Assembly: GCF_000423725.1 (NCBI RefSeq)
Contig: NZ_KE384084.1
Span: forward strand, 632,222-696,221
DNA: 64,000 bases
DNA from: Streptococcus devriesei DSM 19639
Lineage (GTDB): Bacteria > Bacillota > Bacilli > Lactobacillales > Streptococcaceae
Direction: 5' to 3'
Shown here: in pieces, positions 1-7,531 of the stretch
Numbering within the stretch: position 1 is the first letter of the stretch
Layout: every line of letters begins with the position of its first letter
The notes under the pieces: model-generated
Databases searched by the model: none
Told to the model about the DNA's origin: nothing
The model's input: the letters and a program-made list of their open reading frames with translations, nothing else
Translations under genes and position numbers: made by a program

Positions 1-305
1 CCGTCTAACTTGGCTAAGATAGGGACCTTGTAAGTCTGGGCAATGTTTTCGGCTCCAAAATTGAAGGTTTCAGCATGTTTTGCCATGGAACCACTCCCAA
101 CAACGGCCTTGACGCCTGGATTATGCGCTAAAAACTGCTCGACAGCTTTAGGTGTTTTGCCTCTTCCTGTAGAATACGTGAAAATCACATAGTCCCCGTC
201 AATTGATTCGTCGCCTGTTTCGATTTTTAAGGGATCTGTCACACCCAATTGGTTTACGATTTTCTCAACATGGCCTGTACGGCTTGCATAAACGATTTTT
301 GTCAT
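1..305 (-). CDS. nrdI: NrdI-like flavodoxin (3' part lost at window edge)
   Basis: The visible 101 codons start MTKIVYASRTGH and contain FTYSTGRGKTP and VVGSGSMAKHAETF, the FMN-binding loops of NrdI flavodoxins. NrdI supplies the oxidant that assembles the manganese-tyrosyl radical cofactor of class Ib ribonucleotide reductase. The gene begins 6 bp after the stop of the MarR-type regulator, so the two are almost surely co-transcribed. No nrdE/nrdF is visible. The C-terminus lies outside the window, so completeness cannot be judged. A stand-alone flavodoxin with another partner is the alternative. Confidence 0.8.
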   Translation of the reverse strand, partial: MTKIVYASRTGHVEKIVNQLGVTDPLKIETGDESIDGDYVIFTYSTGRGKTPKAVEQFLAHNPGVKAVVGSGSMAKHAETFNFGAENIAQTYKVPILAKLD

Positions 306-311
306 CACTGT

Positions 312-791
312 TTACCTTCCCTTTCGTTCTTGTCGGAAGGTCTCCATTAATTCTTGGAGTAATTGTAAAAGCGTATCATTGTCCGTACTGCCCTTAAAGT
401 TTTTGGCAACCTCAGCTTGGACAGCCAAAGCAGCCTGCTTTAGATCTGCGCCTTCCTGAGTGAGGGTGACAATCAAGTCACGGGCATCCGCTTGTGAGCG
501 CTCCTTACTAACAAACCCTTTTTCCTCTAATTTCTTTAGGACAGGTGTCAGAGTGCCGCTATCTAAGAACACCCTGTCTCGCAGTACACGGGTGACAAGG
601 CTGCGCTCTTCCCAGAGAACCATCATAATCACATACTGTGTGTAGGTCAGCCCGATATCAGCCAATAAAGGCGTGTAGCGGTTGATAAATTCTCTCGAAG
701 CTGCATACAAAGAAAAGCAGAGGTTATGCTCCAAAAGTAGAGATGATGGTTGCTCTTGGAGCTTATTACCTATTTTTTGTGTCTGTGTCAC
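312..791 (-). CDS. MarR/OhrR-family redox-responsive repressor
   Basis: A 159-residue winged-helix regulator. The N-terminal stretch LCFSLYAASREF carries a single cysteine where OhrR proteins have their peroxide-sensing cysteine, followed by the conserved GLTYTQYVIMMVLWE helix and the wing segment LTPVLKKLEEKGFVSKERS. I chose the GTG at 791 because an AAGGAGGT ribosome-binding site (796-803) lies just upstream; a longer reading to 866 lacks a site. A perfect 12-bp palindrome at 818-829 just upstream of the gene is a likely autoregulatory operator. It is operonic with the NrdI-like gene, which suggests the flavodoxin is part of its redox regulon. That last point is inference. Confidence 0.85.
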   Translation of the reverse strand: MTQTQKIGNKLQEQPSSLLLEHNLCFSLYAASREFINRYTPLLADIGLTYTQYVIMMVLWEERSLVTRVLRDRVFLDSGTLTPVLKKLEEKGFVSKERSQADARDLIVTLTQEGADLKQAALAVQAEVAKNFKGSTDNDTLLQLLQELMETFRQERKGR

Positions 792-817
792 TTCAACCTC
801 CTTAAAATCAATTTCAT

Positions 818-829
818 TCAATCGATTGA
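818..829. promoter_or_regulatory. Perfect palindrome, putative MarR/OhrR operator
   Basis: TCAATCGATTGA is a perfect 12-bp inverted repeat located 27 bp upstream of the GTG start of the MarR-family gene. Its position and AT-rich symmetry suit autoregulation. Binding is inferred, not shown. Confidence 0.5.
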
Positions 830-988
830 TTAAAATCAGTTTAACAAAATCAAATGAACCTTGCAAAAATTTTGCTCACACCCTTGATTTTTATTCCCTT
901 GGGTGATCTAACCGAAATCCGCCTTATTTAAGCATCGTTGCCAGAAATTTCGATAAGCTTAAAAAAGCTTTGTCATTTTAGACAGACT

Positions 989-1011
989 AAAAGGGCCAAG
1001 CTGGCCCTTTT
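989..1011. terminator. Hairpin, putative terminator
   Basis: A perfect 10-bp stem (AAAAGGGCCA / TGGCCCTTTT) with a 3-nt loop. The T-rich stretch GTTTTGTTTC follows a few bases later on the plus strand. It lies downstream (minus direction) of the dehydrogenase remnant. Confidence 0.5.
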
Positions 1012-1046
1012 GGCTGTTTTGTTTCTTCACACTGAAGTTTACCTGA

Positions 1047-1138
1047 TTAATCCATTTTAACAACAAACTTTCCGGCAGTCTGTTCTTTGATGGCATCAGC
1101 AATATCTTCTCTATCATAGTCAACTGCTGCATCAAATC
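1047..1138 (-). pseudogene. Remnant of a zinc-type/quinone-reductase dehydrogenase
   Basis: In one minus-strand frame, about 30 codons read GFDAAVDYDRED... and end ...AGKFVVKMD then TAA. This resembles the NAD(P)-binding segment joined to the extreme C-terminus of quinone oxidoreductase-type dehydrogenases. An in-frame TAA immediately precedes the glycine, and no start or N-terminal domain is present. It looks like a decayed gene with an internal deletion. A similar tail fragment is at 12627-12785. Confidence 0.5.
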
Positions 1139-1171
1139 CTTACAGGCATTCTTTTCTGTTGCTGGGCACAT

Positions 1172-1206
1172 TAAAAATCCAGTTTAATTAACAAGCTGGA
1201 TTTTTT
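1172..1206. terminator. Bidirectional hairpin terminator
   Basis: The AAAATCCAG / CTGGATTTT stem is flanked by A-run and T-run, so it can terminate in either direction. It separates the dehydrogenase remnant from the small plus-strand gene. Confidence 0.6.
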
Positions 1207-1346
1207 GATAACATTGCAGGACATTGTCTTATCTCCAATTACTGGTTTCCAGCTGCTTTTCATGGTACAATAAAATCAACGTTTTGTATGATACTGACCC
1301 CTAAAGAAAGGACGTTTGGCCTTCCATTTGCCAATTAATCATTAAC

Positions 1347-1490
1347 ATGAAAAAATATTATATTTCTTTTTTATCCGCTGCTATTTTTATCGCTTACGGA
1401 CTCTTGCAAAAGCATTACATCTTTGTGGTTCTCGGGATTGTTTTTATCCTGATTGGCATTAAGGATATTTTGGATCACAAGAAAGATTAG
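1347..1490 (+). CDS. Small hydrophobic membrane protein
   Basis: A 47-codon frame beginning MKKYYISFLSAAIFIAYG and ending GIKDILDHKKD. Two hydrophobic segments (about residues 5-18 and 24-41) are separated by a short charged loop (LQKH), giving a plausible two-helix hairpin. There is no convincing ribosome-binding site directly before the ATG; an AAAGGA lies about 40 bp upstream. Function unknown. It could be a real small protein or a chance frame. Confidence 0.4.
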   Translation: MKKYYISFLSAAIFIAYGLLQKHYIFVVLGIVFILIGIKDILDHKKD

Positions 1491-1602
1491 CCAGTAAATA
1501 AATTATAATGAGTTTGGAAACGCTGAACAGAAGACACAGCTTAGGTTTTGTACCCACTTGTGAAACTGGTTCATCGTTGTCCAAGCTTTTTATTTTTCTA
1601 TT

Positions 1603-1622
1603 AAATAAGGCGTGCCTAATTT
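1603..1622. promoter_or_regulatory. Putative DtxR/MntR-type metal operator upstream of mntH
   Basis: A 20-bp inverted repeat with half-sites AAATAAGGC and GCCTAATTT around a central GT, with one mismatch. It fits the TTAGG...CCTAA pattern of DtxR-family manganese/iron repressors. It lies about 16 bp upstream of the proposed mntH -35 element. Confidence 0.6.
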
Positions 1623-1637
1623 TTTACTTTGTTATAC

Positions 1638-1666
1638 TTAACTTTTTAAAATTTTTGTGCTATACT
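1638..1666 (+). promoter_or_regulatory. mntH promoter (extended -10)
   Basis: -35 TTAACT (1638-1643), 17-bp spacer, TGC directly before -10 TATACT (1661-1666). This gives a short leader before mntH. Confidence 0.6.
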
Positions 1667-1699
1667 TGAGATAAACGTATTTAGAAAAGAGATTTTCAA

Positions 1700-3058
1700 A
1701 TGGAAACTCACCACTTTTCAGCAACTCCTCCTCAAAAACAGTCTCTCAGTGAGGTCAATCAAAGTGTTAAAGTTCCTAAAAACGCTTCTTTCTGGACAAC
1801 TCTGAGAGCTTTTTTAGGTCCGGGAGCTCTTGTTGCCGTCGGTTATATGGATCCCGGCAACTGGATTACCAGCGTTGTCGGCGGAGCCAGTTATAAATAC
1901 CTGCTTTTGTCGGTTGTCCTCATTTCCTCCCTTATTGCCATGCAGCTGCAGCAAATGGCCGGAAAATTGGGCATCGTCACTCGGCAGGACTTGGCTCAGG
2001 CTACAGCAGCACATCTCCCTAAGGGCTTGCGCTACCTCTTGTTTGTTATTATTGAGCTGGCTCTTATGGCTACTGATTTGGCAGAAGTTATCGGCTCAGG
2101 AATTGCCCTGCACCTCTTATTTGGCTGGCCGCTGCTGTTTTCAATTTTCATTACCATCTTAGATGTTTTCTTGCTCCTGTCTATTATGAAATTAGGCTTT
2201 AGAAAAATTGAGGCCATTGTTTCAACCTTGATTTTGACTATTCTCCTTATCTTTGCCTATCTCGTTCTTATTTCTAATCCAAGTGTGGCCGGTATTTTCA
2301 AGGGCTATCTTCCCAGCACTTCAATCTTTGATCTGTCACGGACTGCTGACAACAGCAGGCTGACCTTAGCTCTCGGTATTATCGGTGCGACTGTCATGCC
2401 TCATAACCTCTATCTCCATTCGTCCATCTCACAGACACGCCGGGTTGATTACAAGCATAAGTCTTCTATTCGGCAGGCCGTAAGATTCATGACCTGGGAC
2501 TCCAACATTCAGCTGAGCTTGGCTTTTATTGTCAATTCTCTTTTGCTGATTCTCGGAGCATCACTGTTTTATGGCCATGCCAGTGAAATCAGTGCCTTTT
2601 CACAAATGTACAATGCTCTTTCTGATCACACGATTGCCGGAGCAGTTGCCAGCTCTTTTCTGTCAACCTTGTTTGCCATTGCTCTTTTAGCCAGCGGCCA
2701 AAATTCAACCATTACCGGAACACTGACCGGTCAGATCGTGATGGAAGGATTCTTGCACTTGAAAATGCCCCAATGGCTTATTCGTCTGGTGACACGTCTG
2801 TTAGCACTGCTTCCTGTTTTAATTGCTGCCATCATTTACGGCAGTCAGGAAAAAGTTTTAGACCAGCTTATCGTTTACTCACAAGTTTTCCTGTCTATTG
2901 CTTTGCCTTTTTCTATTTTTCCGCTGGTTTATTTTACCTCCCAGAAAAAAATCATGGGCGACTTTGTCAATGCTAAATGGAATACCTATCTGGCTTATGG
3001 AGTTGCTGTTTTATTGACCATCCTCAATTTACAGTTAATCTTAGACACACTCTTTTAA
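1700..3058 (+). CDS. mntH: Nramp-family Mn2+/H+ symporter MntH
   Basis: This 452-residue polytopic membrane protein imports Mn2+ (and Fe2+) with protons. The metal-binding motif DPGNW lies at residues 51-55 after a hydrophilic N-terminal tail of about 30 residues, and the second signature MPHNLYLHS lies near residue 232. Both are hallmarks of Nramp transporters. About 11 hydrophobic helices follow. The AGAAAAGAGA stretch before ATG 1700 is a modest ribosome site. The gene stands alone, with a promoter and metal-regulator palindrome upstream and a terminator at 3091-3128. Regulation by a DtxR-family repressor (SloR/MntR type) is inferred from that palindrome. Confidence 0.95.
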   Translation: METHHFSATPPQKQSLSEVNQSVKVPKNASFWTTLRAFLGPGALVAVGYMDPGNWITSVVGGASYKYLLLSVVLISSLIAMQLQQMAGKLGIVTRQDLAQATAAHLPKGLRYLLFVIIELALMATDLAEVIGSGIALHLLFGWPLLFSIFITILDVFLLLSIMKLGFRKIEAIVSTLILTILLIFAYLVLISNPSVAGIFKGYLPSTSIFDLSRTADNSRLTLALGIIGATVMPHNLYLHSSISQTRRVDYKHKSSIRQAVRFMTWDSNIQLSLAFIVNSLLLILGASLFYGHASEISAFSQMYNALSDHTIAGAVASSFLSTLFAIALLASGQNSTITGTLTGQIVMEGFLHLKMPQWLIRLVTRLLALLPVLIAAIIYGSQEKVLDQLIVYSQVFLSIALPFSIFPLVYFTSQKKIMGDFVNAKWNTYLAYGVAVLLTILNLQLILDTLF

Positions 3059-3090
3059 GCAGGGCAGATTTTCCATTTTAAGGCAAAATA

Positions 3091-3128
3091 AAAAGTCGAA
3101 GCTTAATACTGCTTCGGCTTCATTTTTT
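3091..3128. terminator. Bidirectional terminator, mntH / ydbC
   Basis: 10-bp stem AAGTCGAAGC / GCTTCGGCTT followed by CATTTTTT on the plus strand, with an A-run before it. It serves convergent mntH and the minus-strand YdbC gene. Confidence 0.8.
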
Positions 3129-3332
3129 AAATTCATTGACTAAAACATCAAATTCTTCATTGGTAAGGGTAATCCCCTTGCCCATCTTTGTATGATCAGG
3201 ACTCCAAGATCTGATATCAAACTTGGCCGGTGCGCCGTTAAAGCTGACACGGTTGAGTTCCTTAGTCCAGCCCTTGTCATTTTCAGACAGGACTAATAGT
3301 TTTTCTTCGATATTAAATGTAAATTCTGCCAT
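3120..3332 (-). CDS. ydbC: YdbC/PC4-like single-stranded nucleic acid binding protein
   Basis: A complete 70-residue protein. Its beta-rich core (FTFNIEEKLLVLSEN, WTKELNRVSFN, AKFDIRSWSPDH) and C-terminal helix (TNEEFDVLVNEFKK) match the bacterial YdbC family, which shares the PC4 coactivator fold and binds ssDNA/RNA. An AGGAGG site precedes ATG 3332. It is monocistronic and divergent from the next gene, sharing a 150-bp AT-rich intergenic region. Its last codons overlap the bidirectional terminator. Physiological role is unknown. Confidence 0.85.
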   Translation of the reverse strand: MAEFTFNIEEKLLVLSENDKGWTKELNRVSFNGAPAKFDIRSWSPDHTKMGKGITLTNEEFDVLVNEFKK

Positions 3333-3426
3333 ATATGCCTCCTATCAAGATATTCGTAAGAAAAAGTGCTAAAATGACCCATTTTTTTAATTTATCGTTT
3401 TTCTTACAATTTTTAATTAAGTATTT

Positions 3427-3443
3427 CATTTTAACCTAAAATG
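3427..3443. promoter_or_regulatory. Inverted repeat adjoining a -10 element
   Basis: CATTTTA-ACC-TAAAATG is a perfect 7-3-7 repeat ending 3 bp before TATAAT (3447-3452), the -10 of the plus-strand gene at 3482. It occupies the promoter spacer, so it is a plausible repressor site. Confidence 0.4.
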
Positions 3444-3481
3444 AGGTATAATCATTCTAACAATTTTTTAGAGAAAATGCC

Positions 3482-3796
3482 ATGAAAAGATTTTTACAAA
3501 CGATTTTAGAGCATGTGAGGGAATTCATTGAACCGACCAAAAAATCTCCTGACATTGTTTTAAAAACCAATCAGCTGCTGCACACTATTTTACAAGCCCA
3601 AAAAAAGCATGAGGCCGTCCATGTGATCTATCTCGACAAAAGTTTTACAGGAGATATTGTCAGATATGATAAGGAAAACAATAAGCTCATCTTAAAAAAT
3701 TTTCAAAAGAATATGTCAGCTATCATTAGTATCTCAGACATCAAACGCCTGACCCTGGTACCAAAAACAGTCAGAGATTCACAAAAACTAAAATAA
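3482..3796 (+). CDS. Uncharacterised protein with a small beta-barrel-like core
   Basis: A 104-residue protein I cannot assign confidently. The N-terminal 35 residues are helical and basic (MKRFLQTILEHVREFIEP). Residues about 45-95 alternate short strands (AVHVIYLDKSFTGDIVRYD, NKLILKN, MSAIISISDIKRL), resembling the YolD-like or Sm-like barrel that ends in an I.I.DI..I strand. There is no signal peptide or membrane segment. It has its own promoter with an operator-like repeat (3427-3443) and ends in a large composite hairpin. Confidence 0.65.
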   Translation: MKRFLQTILEHVREFIEPTKKSPDIVLKTNQLLHTILQAQKKHEAVHVIYLDKSFTGDIVRYDKENNKLILKNFQKNMSAIISISDIKRLTLVPKTVRDSQKLK

Positions 3797-3880
3797 GCCA
3801 TGCACTATTATGTACTGACCTCAAAAATTAGATGTCATATCTAACTTTTGAGGTGCTGTTCATAGTGTGCTGGCTTTTTT
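3796..3880 (+). terminator. Large composite hairpin terminator containing IS-end-like inverted repeats
   Basis: Outer arms AAGCCATGCACTAT (from 3796) and ATAGTGTGCTGGCTT (3862-3876), followed by TTTTTT, form a terminator. Its loop is occupied by a second inverted repeat, TACTGACCTCAAAAATTAGAT (3813-3833) against TATCTAACTTTTGAGG (3838-3853). The inner arms look like the terminal repeats of an IS150-group element with the interior deleted. Confidence 0.65.
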
Positions 3881-3898
3881 ATTAATCACATAGAGCAA

Positions 3899-5188
3899 TC
3901 AAGCTCTGAGCGTTACACTGCTGCCGTCTTCTTTATATAAATTGACTAAGCCTTCCTTGCAGGCCCGAATCATATCGCCTGCTTTGACTTCCTGAGGTAC
4001 TGTAATCGTCAAGAGCTCCATCGGCTTAGGGGCACGTTCGATCTTGATGCCGTCAGCATCGTGCAAATCCTGAATAAAGGTTTCAAAGTGGCGGAAGCCC
4101 GGTCCGTAAAATTCGACCCGGTCTCCTTCGTTGATAACATTTCGCTGACGGATTGTAGCAGTCATGCTTGTTTCGTCAAAGTCAACAACTTCGCCAATAA
4201 ACTTGTATTGCGGAATTTTGCGGCGCGCTCCGAAGAGCTGCTCGTTTTCTGTCGGCGTACTGTAGTAAAATCCAGTCGCCAATTCACGCTGGGCGACCTT
4301 CCATAATTCATCAATCAGATCCTGCTTGATAGCTTCAAACTTTTCCGGACTTTCAAGATAGGCATCAACCGCAGCCTTATAACAGTTAGTTACTGTGGAG
4401 ACATAGTGAATGGATTTCATGCGGCCTTCAATTTTAAGGCTGTCAACACCGTTTTCAATCATATCCGGAATATGTTCAATCATACACATATCAACGGCTG
4501 ACATTGAATATTCCTCAGGAATTTCACCCTTGAGCGATCGGCGCTCCTGCCCAAAAGGCATGTCAAAGAGATCATATTTCCAGCGGCAGGACTGTGAGCA
4601 GCCGCCGCGGTTGGCATCACGATGGCTCATATGATTGGATAAGACACAGCGCCCTGAGTAAGAAATGCACATGGCACCATGTACAAAAGCTTCGATTTCA
4701 ACACTGGTACGCTTACGAATTTCAGCCAGCTCTTCCATAGTGACTTCGCGCGCCAAAACGACACGCGTCAGCCCCAGCTCCTTCCAAAATTCAAAAGTTT
4801 CATAATTTGTTGAAGAAGCTTGAGTTGACAGGTGGATTTCCAGACCTGGTGCCTCCGTTGCACAGATGGCAATCAAAGCAGGGTCTGATACGATAACAGC
4901 ATCAAGACCTAAATCACGCAGCTCTCTAAACCATTTCCCTGCTCCAATTTCATTGCCTTCATGAGTAACCATATTGGCAGCTACATAGACCTTCACACCG
5001 TGTTCATGAGCATAATTAATGCCTTCGGCCATTTCTTCCATGGAGAAATTACCGGCACGGCTGCGAAGACCATAGGCCTGCCCGCCGACAAAAACAGCAT
5101 CTGCGCCGTAATCTACAGCAACTTTAAGTTTTTCTAAGGTTCCGGCCGGTGACAAAACCTCCGGACGTTTTTTTCTTATTTGTGTCAT
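3899..5188 (-). CDS. trhP2: U32 peptidase-like tRNA hydroxylation protein TrhP2 (YrrO type)
   Basis: A 429-residue U32-family protein. In Bacillus and E. coli, TrhP proteins use prephenate to hydroxylate wobble uridine 34 of certain tRNAs to ho5U; older annotations call them collagenase/protease. The U32 signature EAFVHGAMCISYSGRC spans residues 167-181, and cysteines 174, 181, 197 and 201 are positioned as iron-sulfur ligands. The N-terminal half is a TIM-barrel (LSPAGTLEKLKVAVDYGADAVFVGG) and the C-terminal 100 residues form the family barrel. It lies 16 bp after the TrhP1-like gene, so the two are an operon. Confidence 0.88.
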   Translation of the reverse strand: MTQIRKKRPEVLSPAGTLEKLKVAVDYGADAVFVGGQAYGLRSRAGNFSMEEMAEGINYAHEHGVKVYVAANMVTHEGNEIGAGKWFRELRDLGLDAVIVSDPALIAICATEAPGLEIHLSTQASSTNYETFEFWKELGLTRVVLAREVTMEELAEIRKRTSVEIEAFVHGAMCISYSGRCVLSNHMSHRDANRGGCSQSCRWKYDLFDMPFGQERRSLKGEIPEEYSMSAVDMCMIEHIPDMIENGVDSLKIEGRMKSIHYVSTVTNCYKAAVDAYLESPEKFEAIKQDLIDELWKVAQRELATGFYYSTPTENEQLFGARRKIPQYKFIGEVVDFDETSMTATIRQRNVINEGDRVEFYGPGFRHFETFIQDLHDADGIKIERAPKPMELLTITVPQEVKAGDMIRACKEGLVNLYKEDGSSVTLRA

Positions 5189-5204
5189 TTTACATTCTTT
5201 TCCT

Positions 5205-6131
5205 TTATTTTACTAAATCAGGGTCAAAGTCATAAAAGCCAGTGTCTAACCCTCGGCCTTTGGGGTGAAGTTTTCGGAGTTCTTCATCAAAGAGGAAAGC
5301 CTGATCCTGCGTAAAAGTTCCTGCTTCTATCAAGGTACGCGCCTTAACAAATAATTTAGCAATCTCTACAAAATTGTGCCCCGGACAGTAAATACCATCC
5401 AGTTTCCAATGATTATAATGGTGATCGGTTAATTCTGGAAGTTTTGTCATTAAATCAATATCATTATTGATAAAAATATGAGTCCCATGCTTATCTTCGT
5501 AAATGGAATAATGCGATTCCGGATCACCAGGTTCAGCCAGAAAAAGCCCGCGTTCTCTTGATTTCTCATCATCAATGTGTGTAAAATGATAATAATTTTG
5601 AATTAAAGGCCTCTTTGAATGGTGAATGACAGAAGCTCCGTAAACCAAGATTTCAGCCGGAATCTCTAAATTCTCAGACATGGCAAAAAGCTCTTGTGAA
5701 GGAATTTCACGCGCTAAAACAGCCTCTGCTGCTCCATGCTGACCCCAAAAGTTAACCTGACGGCTGGAAGTGACAAAAACAGATGTATCATAAATCAGCT
5801 TAAAATGATAGCCGTCGCGCTTATTGACATAAAAAACACCGGCATCGCCGACAACCAAATAATCAACTTGAATTTCTTTCATCAGCTCTAAAAAAGGTCT
5901 GATATTGTCCATCATCTCCTGATGCATGAGAGCATTGGCAGCAACAGTCAGCTCTTTTCCCGCCCCATGAACCAAGGAAGCAATCTCCCGCAATTCATCA
6001 TAGCTAAAGGTATGCGGCAGCCGCAGAGCATAATCTTTTTCACCGACATAAATGCGATCTACACCGGCTTCTAACAATTCTTTGACTTGTTCAATAGATT
6101 CTGCGGTTGCAGTAATAACAATTTTTTCCAT
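5205..6131 (-). CDS. trhP1: U32-family tRNA hydroxylation partner TrhP1 (YrrN type)
   Basis: The 308-residue shorter U32 paralogue. It has the same TIM-barrel start (TAESIEQVKELLEAGVDRIYVGEKDYALRLP), but the cysteine-rich signature is replaced by ILVYGASVIHHSKRPL, so it lacks the iron-sulfur ligands of its neighbour. Bacillus YrrN/YrrO form the same unequal pair, with YrrN about 309 residues. It heads the two-gene operon. The start at 6131 is the first ATG and upstream sequence is AT-rich. It probably acts with TrhP2 in tRNA U34 hydroxylation. Confidence 0.85.
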   Translation of the reverse strand: MEKIVITATAESIEQVKELLEAGVDRIYVGEKDYALRLPHTFSYDELREIASLVHGAGKELTVAANALMHQEMMDNIRPFLELMKEIQVDYLVVGDAGVFYVNKRDGYHFKLIYDTSVFVTSSRQVNFWGQHGAAEAVLAREIPSQELFAMSENLEIPAEILVYGASVIHHSKRPLIQNYYHFTHIDDEKSRERGLFLAEPGDPESHYSIYEDKHGTHIFINNDIDLMTKLPELTDHHYNHWKLDGIYCPGHNFVEIAKLFVKARTLIEAGTFTQDQAFLFDEELRKLHPKGRGLDTGFYDFDPDLVK

Positions 6132-6293
6132 ACCTATTATTGTATCAAATTTAGGATAAAAATCTACTTTTTTAAAAAATTTGAGGTCTTATCAAGGCAA
6201 AAACTAAAGCTTCTGACAAAAAATTTTCAGAAAACAGATGACAAACCTCATAATTTGTGATAAGATGTTAAGGAATATTTAAAGGAGGAACTC

Positions 6294-6581
6294 ATGTCAG
6301 CAAATCTTAACAGGCAGCCAGACAATTATGAAGAACTTGAGTATCAAGAAGATCTGACGCCTAAATATCAAGAGTTTCAAGATTTTGATGATAGCAGAAC
6401 AAAGTTAGACGAACTGATTTTTTTCGCCAAACTGGCTTTTTTCTGTGTTGTGACTATTTTGACATGCTTTATTCTTCTGGTTGCTAAGTTCTCTCCTGTC
6501 TTTGCTTTCCCGCTGTCCTTGCTAATCAGCTGGGGAGTTACTGCAGCCGCTCAGGCAGGTTTAAAACGACTGAAATCATAA
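6294..6581 (+). CDS. DUF3270-type streptococcal membrane protein
   Basis: A 95-residue protein with an acidic hydrophilic N-terminal half (about 40 residues, many D/E/Y) and two membrane helices (about 42-68 and 70-88), ending in a basic tail KRLKS. Layout and length fit the streptococcal DUF3270 family, whose function is unknown. A strong AAAGGAGG site precedes the ATG. It is monocistronic, with a terminator at 6589-6621. Confidence 0.75.
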   Translation: MSANLNRQPDNYEELEYQEDLTPKYQEFQDFDDSRTKLDELIFFAKLAFFCVVTILTCFILLVAKFSPVFAFPLSLLISWGVTAAAQAGLKRLKS

Positions 6582-6588
6582 TAATAAA

Positions 6589-6621
6589 CAAAAAGGCTCT
6601 CTGTAAAAAGAGAGCTTTTAC
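6589..6621. terminator. Bidirectional hairpin terminator
   Basis: AAAGGCTCTC / GAGAGCTTTT stem with an A-rich loop, flanked by A and T runs. It lies between the convergent DUF3270 and YtxH genes. Confidence 0.7.
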
Positions 6622-6671
6622 TATACGCTGAAATAAACGATTTACTTTGGAACAAGCTAAAGTCTTAATCT

Positions 6672-7109
6672 CTAAGCTTCCTTATCGTCTGCAGCTTCTT
6701 CTTGATAATCAATCACAATATCATCAACTTCAGCTTTGACGGCTTCAGCGGTTTCTTCTGATTTTTCAGCAGTTTGGGACAGGCGGTCCTTAACTTCAGA
6801 CAAGGTTTGATTAGCAAAGTCTCCCACCTGAGAGGCTTTTTCTTTAACAACAGATACCACATCATCTTTTGTCAGCTCGCCAGTCTCAATTTTTTCTTTA
6901 TATTCCTTGACGGTATTGACCGCCGCAGACTTGTATTCATTAGCTTTTTGAGCAGCATAGTGATGATATTCTTCAGGATTTTCTTTATAGGCAGTAAAGG
7001 TTTCGCTGACTTTCTGCTTAATTTGTTTTCCCTTATCTGTAGAGAGAAGATAGGCTGCTGCAGCACCTGAGACAGCACCGATAATAACCGTATTTAAAAA
7101 TTTACCCAT
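6672..7109 (-). CDS. YtxH-domain protein
   Basis: A 145-residue protein. The N-terminus MGKFLNTVIIGAVSGAAAAYLLSTDKGKQ is the YtxH signature: one glycine/alanine-rich membrane anchor followed by the DKGK motif. The rest is a long charged coiled-coil-like stretch (KEKIETGELTKDDVVSVVKEKASQ) with an acidic end. It is the last gene of hprK-lgt-DUF948-YtxH and begins 2 bp after the DUF948 stop. Family members are linked to envelope stress, but no precise role is known. Confidence 0.85.
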   Translation of the reverse strand: MGKFLNTVIIGAVSGAAAAYLLSTDKGKQIKQKVSETFTAYKENPEEYHHYAAQKANEYKSAAVNTVKEYKEKIETGELTKDDVVSVVKEKASQVGDFANQTLSEVKDRLSQTAEKSEETAEAVKAEVDDIVIDYQEEAADDKEA

Positions 7110-7111
7110 AA

Positions 7112-7504
7112 TTATTTTCCTTTCTTCTTAAATAATTTAGAAGCTACTTTGCCAACTGTATAAGCAGCGCCTGCCTTGCCAACATTAGAGGTAGCATTGC
7201 TTGCCTTTTGGCCAAAATAGCGGGCTTGCTGATTAAGATCAGACACACTTTCTGATAAATCAGCTATGGCTGTAAAGAGCGGATCAATAGTCTCAACCTT
7301 GCCGTTAACGTCTTCTACCAATACATTGGCCTTAGCTAAAAGTTCGTTGGTCTGATAAAGTGTCACATTGACATCGCTGGTCAAAACTTTCAAACTTTGC
7401 CTGGATTCATCAACAGTATCTGAAATTTTTCTAAGCAAAAGAATGACAAAAACAGTTAAAACAGCAAAGGCAATAGCAATAATCAATAAAGCAATTTCCC
7501 ACAT
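7112..7504 (-). CDS. DUF948 membrane-anchored protein
   Basis: A 130-residue protein with one N-terminal membrane helix (about residues 3-26), then a predicted coiled coil with polar heptads (LKVLTSDVNVTLYQTNELLAKANVLVEDVNGKVETI) and a basic C-terminus (SKLFKKKGK). This matches DUF948 proteins, which co-occur with YtxH proteins downstream of lgt in streptococci. Its topology suggests a cell-surface or membrane scaffold. Function is unknown. Confidence 0.83.
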   Translation of the reverse strand: MWEIALLIIAIAFAVLTVFVILLLRKISDTVDESRQSLKVLTSDVNVTLYQTNELLAKANVLVEDVNGKVETIDPLFTAIADLSESVSDLNQQARYFGQKASNATSNVGKAGAAYTVGKVASKLFKKKGK

Positions 7505-7531
7505 AATTTTCTCCTAATCTAAATAACTTTC

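Noticed and set aside
959..1171. A 70-codon minus-strand open frame (MCPATEKNACKD...)
   Set aside because: It is the wrong frame of the dehydrogenase remnant; the adjacent frame gives recognisable dehydrogenase sequence.
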